In this document: one piece after another, positions 1-4,607 of the stretch
How positions within the stretch are numbered: the stretch's first letter is position 1
How the letters are laid out: every line of letters starts with the position of its first letter
Translations under genes and position numbers: made by a program
Source: Alphaproteobacteria bacterium
Lineage (GTDB): Bacteria > Pseudomonadota > Alphaproteobacteria > CAAGCB01 > CAG-977
Assembly (NCBI GenBank): GCA_021639925.1
Contig: JAJXEL010000053.1
Coordinates: forward strand, 1 to 12,188
DNA: 12,188 nt
Reading direction: 5' to 3'
Notes under the pieces: generated by a model
What the model was told of the DNA's origin: nothing
The model's input: only the letters and a program-made list of their open reading frames with translations
Databases searched by the model: none

Positions 1-135
1 TTCGATTAATCAAAAAATACCCGTGAAAAGCGATAATGTTTTCCGCATTTTTCTATTTGCGGCATTTTTTTGGCAAAAAATCCTTATAAAAAGACGAAAA
101 AAACAAAAAAAATCAGCAAAAGCTTTATTCTTCTA
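1..135. other. A/T-rich intergenic leader upstream of hup
   Basis: This stretch is very rich in A and T and holds no gene I can support. A frame on the plus strand stays open from base 2 to about 139, but its translation is low-complexity (Lys, Phe, Ile) with no recognisable C-terminus. A weak inverted repeat (CCGC at 43-46, GCGG at 59-62) followed by CATTTTTTT could be the remnant or end of an upstream terminator, but four base pairs around a 12-base loop is too little to call it. In alphaproteobacteria lon often lies upstream of this hup gene; nothing here confirms it. Confidence 0.5.
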
Positions 136-165
136 TTGACCGAAGAAAGCTTAGCGTTTTAAAAT
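136..165 (+). promoter_or_regulatory. Promoter of hup (sigma-70 type)
   Basis: A -35 box TTGACC (136-141) and a -10 box TAAAAT (160-165) are separated by 18 bases. Both boxes match the housekeeping consensus at five of six positions. Transcription would begin near base 172, giving a leader of about 57 bases before the GTG start of hup. The A/T-rich flank upstream may act as an UP-type element, as expected for an abundantly expressed nucleoid protein. Confidence 0.65.
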
Positions 166-170
166 TTGCC

Positions 171-192
171 TTAGATTCGTTGTTGAATCTGA
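171..192 (+). promoter_or_regulatory. Stem-loop at the 5' end of the hup leader
   Basis: AGATTC (173-178) and GAATCT (185-190) form a perfect six-base-pair stem around a six-base GTTGTT loop. A U-G and a U-A pair extend it to 171/192. It sits at the predicted transcription start of hup, so the mRNA would begin with a hairpin. Such 5' hairpins can stabilise a transcript against decay; as DNA it could also be a dyad operator. The structure is seen; the function is inference. Confidence 0.4.
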
Positions 193-213
193 GTTTTGTC
201 TTTTAATTTTAAT

Positions 214-221
214 AGAGGGAG
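214..221 (+). promoter_or_regulatory. Ribosome binding site that fixes the GTG start of hup
   Basis: AGAGGGAG ends seven bases before the GTG at 229. This strong Shine-Dalgarno-like stretch lies inside any protein started from the upstream TTG at 196, so it argues that translation begins at 229. Confidence 0.7.
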
Positions 222-228
222 CCCTCAA

Positions 229-501
229 GTGAATAAGAACGATCTCGTAGCTGAAGTAGCTAAGAACACCGGCCTGTCCAAAACGGACGCCAGCAAGTCT
301 GTTGATGCTTTTTTGAATGCCGTTACCGGCGCTTTGAAGAAAAACGATGAAGTCCGTCTGGTTGGCTTTGGTACGTTCAGCATTGCTCAGCGCGCTGCAA
401 CCGAAGGCCGCAACCCCCGTACGGGTGCCAAAATTAACATTCCGGCTTCTAAGCAGCCGAAATTTAAGGCCGGCAAAGGTTTAAAAGACGCTGTCAACTA
501 A
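229..501 (+). CDS. hup: DNA-binding protein HU
   Basis: Encodes a 90-residue HU-family nucleoid protein, which binds and bends double-stranded DNA without strong sequence preference as a dimer and helps compact the chromosome. Visible landmarks are the N-terminal helical dimerisation part (MNKNDLVAEVAKNTGLSK), the hinge VGFGTF at about residues 45-50, and the DNA-clasping beta arm with RNPRTG at 61-66, including the conserved intercalating proline 63. The length is exactly that of the family. I chose the GTG at 229 because it follows a strong ribosome site and gives the canonical N-terminus; a TTG at 196 would add eleven atypical residues. The gene is monocistronic, with its own promoter and a terminator at 524-561. 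I cannot separate HU-alpha-like from HU-beta-like naming; HU rather than IHF is favoured by the sequence. Confidence 0.96.
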   Translation: MNKNDLVAEVAKNTGLSKTDASKSVDAFLNAVTGALKKNDEVRLVGFGTFSIAQRAATEGRNPRTGAKINIPASKQPKFKAGKGLKDAVN

Positions 502-523
502 TAGCGTTCTTTGTTCTTAAAGA

Positions 524-561
524 AACAGGCAGTTTGCAATTTGCAGCTGCTTGTTTTTTTT
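524..561 (+). terminator. Intrinsic terminator of hup
   Basis: AACAGGCAG (524-532) pairs with CTGCTTGTT (547-555) in nine base pairs, one of them G-U. An inner TGCA/TGCA pairing extends the hairpin, and a run of T residues (554-561) follows. It lies 22 bases past the hup stop codon and separates hup from the tRNA gene. Confidence 0.85.
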
Positions 562-564
562 ATC

Positions 565-593
565 TTGTTATCCGAAAACAAATCCTGTATAAC
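565..593 (+). promoter_or_regulatory. Promoter of tRNA-Val
   Basis: TTGTTA (565-570) and TATAAC (588-593) are spaced by 17 bases, matching the consensus at four and five of six positions. The start would fall near base 600, only a few bases before the mature tRNA 5' end at 607. This is the typical arrangement for a singly transcribed tRNA gene just behind the hup terminator. Confidence 0.6.
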
Positions 594-606
594 CATTGAT
601 GTTCAC

Positions 607-683
607 GGGCGACTAGCTCAGCTGGTTAGAGCATCTCGTTTACACCGAGAGGGTCTGCGGTTCGAATCCGTAGTCGCCTACCA
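607..683 (+). tRNA. tRNA-Val (anticodon UAC)
   Basis: A complete 77-base cloverleaf with encoded CCA. The acceptor stem GGGCGAC pairs with GTCGCCT. The D arm carries GCTC/GAGC around the AGCTGGTTA-type loop. The anticodon stem TCTCG/CGAGA encloses loop TTTACAC, with anticodon TAC at its centre (UAC in RNA, reading GUA and, by wobble, other valine codons). The variable loop has five bases, and the T arm is TGCGG, loop TTCGAAT, then CCGTA. The discriminator base is A, followed by CCA at 681-683. It is expressed from its own promoter and ends in the hairpin terminator immediately downstream. A tRNA-Val beside hup is, from memory, a recurrent alphaproteobacterial arrangement. Confidence 0.97.
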
Positions 684-716
684 TAAAAAAAGGGCATCGA
701 AAGATGTCCTTTTTTT
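684..716. terminator. Intrinsic terminator after tRNA-Val, probably bidirectional
   Basis: GGGCATC (692-698) and GATGTCC (703-709) form a seven-pair stem closed by a GAAA tetraloop. An A run precedes it (684-691) and a T run follows (710-716), so the structure reads as a terminator on both strands. On plus it ends tRNA-Val transcription; on minus it sits directly after a tRNA-like CCA end at 718-720. Confidence 0.88.
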
Positions 717-717
717 G

Positions 718-746
718 TGGTTAGAAGACTGGGATTTGAACCGCAG
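718..746 (-). pseudogene. Relic of a tRNA 3' end (T arm, acceptor 3' strand, CCA)
   Basis: Read on the minus strand from 746 to 718, the sequence has exact tRNA 3' geometry. CTG-C-GG (5' T-stem strand with one bulged C) is followed by the seven-base T loop TTCAAAT, then CCCAG (the matching five-base T-stem strand), seven bases TCTTCTA where the acceptor strand belongs, one discriminator A, and CCA. The T stem pairs fully apart from the bulge. The expected acceptor partner (plus-strand TCTTCTA) is absent between 747 and 860, and no D or anticodon arm is visible, so this cannot fold into a working tRNA. The tRNA-Val terminator lies where such a tRNA's own terminator would be. I infer a truncated tRNA or a tRNA-derived repeat; it is not a copy of the adjacent tRNA-Val, whose T arm and acceptor differ. 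Confidence 0.5.
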
Positions 747-788
747 CGGTTCGGTGAGCGACAGCGAACGACGCGCAGGACACAGTCC
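738..788. repeat. Palindrome-rich stretch fused to the tRNA relic
   Basis: Several small perfect dyads are packed together. GAACCGC and GCGGTTC flank a single A (738-752), GTTCG (749-753) faces CGAAC (765-769), and GGAC/GTCC flank ACA (778-788). In addition, GACTG (727-731) can pair with CAGTC (783-787), closing the whole region as one branched structure. The GC content is well above the flanking intergenic DNA. No coding sense is evident on either strand. A dispersed, tRNA-associated repeat or a small structured RNA are both possible; I cannot see a second copy within this window. Confidence 0.4.
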
Positions 789-802
789 GAGATGAAAAAA
801 GG

Positions 803-831
803 TTGATTTCCCGCGCATTCCCTTTTATTTT
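803..831 (+). promoter_or_regulatory. Possible promoter of the nucleoside hydrolase cluster
   Basis: TTGATT (803-808) and TATTTT (826-831) are separated by 17 bases, each matching the consensus at four of six positions. Transcription would start near 838, leaving a leader of about 23 bases that contains the ribosome site AAGGA (849-853). Something must start transcription here, because a terminator at 684-716 blocks read-through from the tRNA. Confidence 0.4.
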
Positions 832-860
832 CAACTCACTTTTAACGTAAGGAAAAAAAC

Positions 861-1832
861 ATGAGCGCGAAAACCAAGATCATCATTGATACCGATCCCG
901 GGATTGACGACGCGATTGCTTTGTTTATGGCGATGGCGGATCCCGATTTGGAAATAGTCGGTATTACAGCCGTCAACGGTAATGTCGGCGTTGACAAAGC
1001 CGAATATAATATCCGCCGTTTGTGTGATTTTGCCTGGCATACGGATATTCCCGTTTACAAAGGCTGCGACAGGCCGTTAAAACGCGCGACGTTCAACGCC
1101 GAATGGGTTCACGGTTTCGACGGGCTGGCCGGATTGGATTTCGGCGTGCCGAGTTATAAAGGCGAAGACGAAAGCGCCGTTGATTTTATTATAAAAACGC
1201 TGATGAAATCGCCTGAAAAAGAAGTCAGTCTGCTGGCGATCGGGCCATTGACAAACATTGCGACCGTTTTTTTAAAAGAACCGAAAACCGTTTCCAGAAT
1301 CCGCGAACTGATTATCATGGGCGGCGCGTTTTGCGAAGACGGCCCGCGGGGCAATTCAACGCCTTATGCCGAATTTAACATGCTGGCGGACCCGCACGCC
1401 GCGCAGATCGTTTTCGATATGGCCGAACGCGTCACCGTTATTCCGATGGAAGTCGGCATGCAGGCTGTCGCGGACAAGGCTTTTATTGAAAAAATGCGCG
1501 ATTTGAATACACGCTGCGCCACAATCAGCGCCGATTTGCTGGACGCGACGGCAAAAACGCTGTCGGCGCATCTGGCTCAGCTGTCAAAGGACGGCGTCGC
1601 GCCCGAAACGGGAACGTCCCTGTACGATCCCTGCGCCGTCGGCTGCCTGATCCGCCCTGCCCTGTTTTCCGGCAGATACGGCACGGTCCAGGTCAATACC
1701 GATCCCAACAGCGAAAAGTTCGGCATGACAAGTTTTGAAGAAGGATCAAAAAGAAACTGCCTGGTAACGCACAAAGTTGACAAAGAAGCCTTCAAAGACA
1801 TGTTGTTGTCTTATCTGGCGGCGCTTCCATGA
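861..1832 (+). CDS. Nucleoside hydrolase (inosine/uridine-preferring family)
   Basis: Encodes a 323-residue nucleoside N-ribohydrolase, which cleaves the N-glycosidic bond of nucleosides to give free base and ribose for salvage. The family signature DTDPGIDDA is at residues 10-18, supplying the calcium-binding aspartates (D12 and D17 by alignment with the Crithidia enzyme). NGN at 39-41, GPLTN at 128-132, MGGAF at 153-157 and EFNMLADPHAA at 171-181 are further family motifs, and D256 is the C-terminal metal ligand. The length is typical of the family. The residue before D256 is tyrosine (LYDP) where many inosine-uridine enzymes have histidine, so base specificity cannot be assigned. AAGGA seven bases ahead supports the ATG at 861. 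There is no signal peptide, so it is cytoplasmic. It overlaps dusA by four bases (ATGA), implying coupled translation. RihA, RihB and RihC names cannot be distinguished. Confidence 0.92.
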   Translation: MSAKTKIIIDTDPGIDDAIALFMAMADPDLEIVGITAVNGNVGVDKAEYNIRRLCDFAWHTDIPVYKGCDRPLKRATFNAEWVHGFDGLAGLDFGVPSYKGEDESAVDFIIKTLMKSPEKEVSLLAIGPLTNIATVFLKEPKTVSRIRELIIMGGAFCEDGPRGNSTPYAEFNMLADPHAAQIVFDMAERVTVIPMEVGMQAVADKAFIEKMRDLNTRCATISADLLDATAKTLSAHLAQLSKDGVAPETGTSLYDPCAVGCLIRPALFSGRYGTVQVNTDPNSEKFGMTSFEEGSKRNCLVTHKVDKEAFKDMLLSYLAALP

Positions 1833-2824
1833 TTTACGCGCCTTCCCGTTTATCCGTCGCGCCGATGATGGATTGGACGGACCGGCATTTCCGTTACTTT
1901 ATCCGGCGGTTATCGCGCCGCATACAGCTGTACAGCGAAATGATTACGGCGCAAGCGGTCGTTTTCGGCGATTTTGAAAAACTGTTGTCTTTTGATCCGC
2001 AGGAATCTCCGCTGGTTTTGCAGCTGGGCGGTTCGGATCCGGAATTGTTGGGCAAAGCTTGCAAAACGGCCCGTTCTTTTCATTATGACGGCGTCAATCT
2101 GAACGCCGGCTGTCCGTCCGAACGCGTTTCCGCCGGCTGTTTCGGAGCGGCTTTGCGCCGCGATCCGGCGCTGATTGCCGATTGTCTGGCGGCCATGAAA
2201 GAAAACGCGGGCGTTCCCGTTTCCTTAAAAACCAGAATCGCTTTGGAAGAAATGACGCCCGGTTCAGACGGGTTTGAAGACTTATGCCGTTGCGTGGAAT
2301 TGGCTGAAAAAGCCGGCTGCGCGGAAATCATCATTCACGCGCGCAAGGCAAAGTTAAAAGGCCTGACCCCCAGACAGAACAGAGAACGGCCGGCTTTGAA
2401 TTACGATCTGGTTTACCGTTTTAAACGGGAATTTCCGCGTTTAACCGTTTCGATTAACGGCAATATTGATTCTTTGGAATCGGCTTCGGATCATTTAAAT
2501 TATGTCGACGGGGTTATGATCGGACGGGCAATTTACGGCGATCCGTACCTGACGGCACAGGCCGATCAAAAAATTTTCGGACAAAAAACGCCCGTTGTTT
2601 CACGGATTCAGGCCGTGCGCGATATGATGCCTTATCTGGAAAAAAACATGGCGAAAGGCCTGCGCCCGCACATTATCATGAGACACTGGCTGAATTTATT
2701 TAAAGGCTGTCCGGGAGCAGCCGCCTGGCGCAGAACGTTGTCACAAACAATGTTTTCAGAAAACTGTCATTTTAAAACAGTTGCGGAAACGCTTAATAAA
2801 GTTATATCTTCTTTTCAAAACTAA
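1829..2824 (+). CDS. dusA: tRNA-dihydrouridine synthase A
   Basis: Encodes a 331-residue FMN- and NADPH-dependent enzyme that reduces uridines in the tRNA D loop to dihydrouridine (positions 20/20a for DusA). SVAPMMDWTDRH (9-20) is the DusA N-terminal hallmark. LQLGGSDP (64-71) follows, then NAGCPS with the catalytic cysteine C95. SLKTRI carries K134, HARKA starts at H170, and GNI (211-213) and GVMIGRA (228-234) line the phosphate site. The C-terminal helical part includes RHWLNLFKG and WRRTLS, also characteristic of DusA rather than DusB or DusC. The ATG lies inside the TGA of the nucleoside hydrolase (ATGA overlap). No strong ribosome site precedes it, so translation probably depends on the upstream gene. 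plsY follows after 18 bases. Confidence 0.95.
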   Translation: MIYAPSRLSVAPMMDWTDRHFRYFIRRLSRRIQLYSEMITAQAVVFGDFEKLLSFDPQESPLVLQLGGSDPELLGKACKTARSFHYDGVNLNAGCPSERVSAGCFGAALRRDPALIADCLAAMKENAGVPVSLKTRIALEEMTPGSDGFEDLCRCVELAEKAGCAEIIIHARKAKLKGLTPRQNRERPALNYDLVYRFKREFPRLTVSINGNIDSLESASDHLNYVDGVMIGRAIYGDPYLTAQADQKIFGQKTPVVSRIQAVRDMMPYLEKNMAKGLRPHIIMRHWLNLFKGCPGAAAWRRTLSQTMFSENCHFKTVAETLNKVISSFQN

Positions 2825-2842
2825 TTATCGGGGATTGCGGTT

Positions 2843-3463
2843 ATGAGCGATACGACTCTTCTTGTTTTATCGGGTATTTTAGGTTATCTGCTGGGATCCG
2901 TTCCGTTTGGAATTGTCTTTACCCGCCTGGCGGGGCTGGGCGATATCCGCAAGATCGGATCGGGAAATATCGGAGCGACAAACGTTTTAAGAACAGGACG
3001 CAAAGACCTGGCTTTGCTGACCTTGCTGTGCGATTCGGGCAAAGCGGCGCTGGCGGCCGGGATTGCCTATTACTGCGTTCCCGAAGAAGGCATCAGCGAT
3101 ACGGCGGCCCTGATTGCCGGGACAGCCGGCGTTTTGGGGCATAATTTCCCCGTCTGGCTGAAATTCAAAGGCGGCAAAGGCGTCGCCGCAACGCTGGGTA
3201 TGCTGCTGGCTACCTGCTGGCAGGCGGGGCTTTTGTCCTGCGTGACATGGCTGGTCATGGCGCTGGTTTTCCGTTATTCGTCTTTATCGGCTTTAACGGC
3301 TTTGATCTTAGCGCCGGTATACGCTTATTTTTTCGCGACGCCGGAATACGTTTACTTTTACAGTTTTCTGGCAGTTTTGTCGGTTATCCGCCACAGGGCG
3401 AACATCTCCCGGCTGATTCACGGCGAAGAAAGCAAAATCAAATTAAAGAAAAAAGCGGAATAA
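2843..3463 (+). CDS. plsY: Glycerol-3-phosphate acyltransferase PlsY
   Basis: Encodes a 206-residue integral inner-membrane enzyme that transfers an acyl group from acyl-phosphate to glycerol-3-phosphate, giving lysophosphatidic acid, the first acylation step of phospholipid synthesis. All family motifs are present: GSVPFG (18-23) in the first membrane segment, GSGNIGATNVLR (39-50), GHNFPVWLKFKGGKGVA (99-115) and HRANISRLIHGEESK (184-198). Hydrophobic segments around residues 5-28, 57-77, 87-105, 117-143 and 147-182 fit the usual multi-pass topology, and the tail is lysine rich. The partner PlsX is not in the window. The ATG at 2843 is preceded by a modest GGGG. dprA follows four bases after the stop. 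The plsY-dprA pairing is, from memory, common in alphaproteobacteria. Confidence 0.97.
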   Translation: MSDTTLLVLSGILGYLLGSVPFGIVFTRLAGLGDIRKIGSGNIGATNVLRTGRKDLALLTLLCDSGKAALAAGIAYYCVPEEGISDTAALIAGTAGVLGHNFPVWLKFKGGKGVAATLGMLLATCWQAGLLSCVTWLVMALVFRYSSLSALTALILAPVYAYFFATPEYVYFYSFLAVLSVIRHRANISRLIHGEESKIKLKKKAE

Positions 3464-3467
3464 TCCC

Positions 3468-4595
3468 TTGAATCAGGAAGAAAAAATAAATCGCCTGCGC
3501 CTGTTCAGATCCGAAAACGTCGGCGCCGTTACTTTTCGCGTTTTGATGGAACATTTTAAAACGGCTCAGGCGGCTTTAAACGCCCTGCCCGAAAAGGCGC
3601 GCAAAGGCGGTCTGCGAAAACCGTTGAAAATCTGTTCCAGAGCCGAAGCGGAAAAAGAATTTGAAGACATTCAAAAAAATGGCGCCGAATTTGTTTTTTT
3701 AAACGAAGACGCCTATCCCGAACAACTGGCGGTTCTGCCGGACGCGCCGCCCGTTTTGTCCGTAATGGGAAACAAAGCTCTGTTAAAAAAGCCGCATGTC
3801 GCCATCGTCGGCACCAGAAACGCGTCGGCGAACGGTAAAAATATCGCGCGTCATATCGCTTTGGATCTGGTCAGGGCGGGATACAGCGTCGTTTCAGGCC
3901 TGGCTTTGGGCATTGACGGCGCCGCGCACGACGGAGCTTTATACTCGGCCGATGAAAACGCATCGACAACGGCGGTTTTAGGCACGGGCATCAATGTCGT
4001 TTATCCCGAACAAAACCGCAGAATATATGACGCCATACGGCAAAAAGGCGTTTTGGTTTCCGAATATGCCCTGAACACAAAGCCCCAACCGTCCAACTTT
4101 CCGCAAAGAAACCGGATTATTTCCGGGTTAGCGCTGGGTCTGGTCGTTATTGAAGCCACGCTGCGTTCGGGATCGCTGATCACGGCGAACAAAGCTTTGG
4201 AACAGGGCAAAGATGTTTTTGCGGTTCCGGCGTCGCCTTTGGATCCGCGGGCGGCAGGCGTTAATCATCTGATCAAAAACGGGGCGCCTTTGGTCGAATC
4301 GGCCGAAGACATTATCGAACATTTAATGGCCGCGCCGGCTTTTTCGCTGAGCGAAATTGCAGAAGACAGCCAAAACACGCAGCAGACCGCCGAACCGGTT
4401 TATCAGGAACCCAGCGACCGGGACAGAACGGATATTTTGTCTTTGCTGGACGGATCGCCGGTGGAAATAGATCTGTTAATCCGGGAAACGGGCTTGCCAG
4501 CCAGCGTAATTTCGGTTTTATTAGTTGAATTGGAACTGGCCGGGCAAATCGAACGGCTGCCGGGCAATAAAATTATTCGTATTACTTCTTTATAA
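3468..4595 (+). CDS. dprA: DNA-processing protein DprA
   Basis: Encodes a 375-residue DprA/Smf protein, which loads RecA onto incoming single-stranded DNA during natural transformation. It is also widespread in bacteria not known to be competent. An N-terminal helical segment (residues 5-50, ENVGAVTFRVLMEHF) precedes the Rossmann-like core, with VGTRNAS (114-120), SGLALGID (143-150), LGTGINVVYP (171-180), FPQRNRIISGL (211-221) and SGSLITA (234-240). The C-terminal region (about 315-375) is a DprA-type winged helix. The start is a TTG at 3468, seven bases after GGAA; it gives the expected family N-terminus (NRLRLFRSENVG), and no better ATG or GTG lies nearby. The plsY stop is four bases upstream and topA begins 12 bases downstream. 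No other competence gene is present here. Confidence 0.95.
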   Translation: MNQEEKINRLRLFRSENVGAVTFRVLMEHFKTAQAALNALPEKARKGGLRKPLKICSRAEAEKEFEDIQKNGAEFVFLNEDAYPEQLAVLPDAPPVLSVMGNKALLKKPHVAIVGTRNASANGKNIARHIALDLVRAGYSVVSGLALGIDGAAHDGALYSADENASTTAVLGTGINVVYPEQNRRIYDAIRQKGVLVSEYALNTKPQPSNFPQRNRIISGLALGLVVIEATLRSGSLITANKALEQGKDVFAVPASPLDPRAAGVNHLIKNGAPLVESAEDIIEHLMAAPAFSLSEIAEDSQNTQQTAEPVYQEPSDRDRTDILSLLDGSPVEIDLLIRETGLPASVISVLLVELELAGQIERLPGNKIIRITSL

Positions 4596-4607
4596 AGGCA
4601 AACGGTC

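Noticed and set aside
43..70. CCGC/GCGG inverted repeat followed by a T run as a terminator of an upstream gene
   Set aside because: Only four base pairs around a 12-base loop; too weak to call.
2..139. A plus-strand open frame at the left edge that might be the end of an upstream gene
   Set aside because: Its translation is low-complexity Lys/Phe/Ile typical of A/T-rich non-coding DNA, and it would overlap the hup promoter.
196..228. A longer HU protein starting at the TTG at 196
   Set aside because: The added residues are not found in HU, and the ribosome site AGAGGGAG lies inside them, pointing to the GTG at 229.
511..795. A 94-codon plus-strand frame spanning the hup terminator, tRNA-Val and the tRNA relic
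   Set aside because: It reads straight through a complete tRNA, two terminators and a palindrome cluster, and has no ribosome site. It is a chance open frame.
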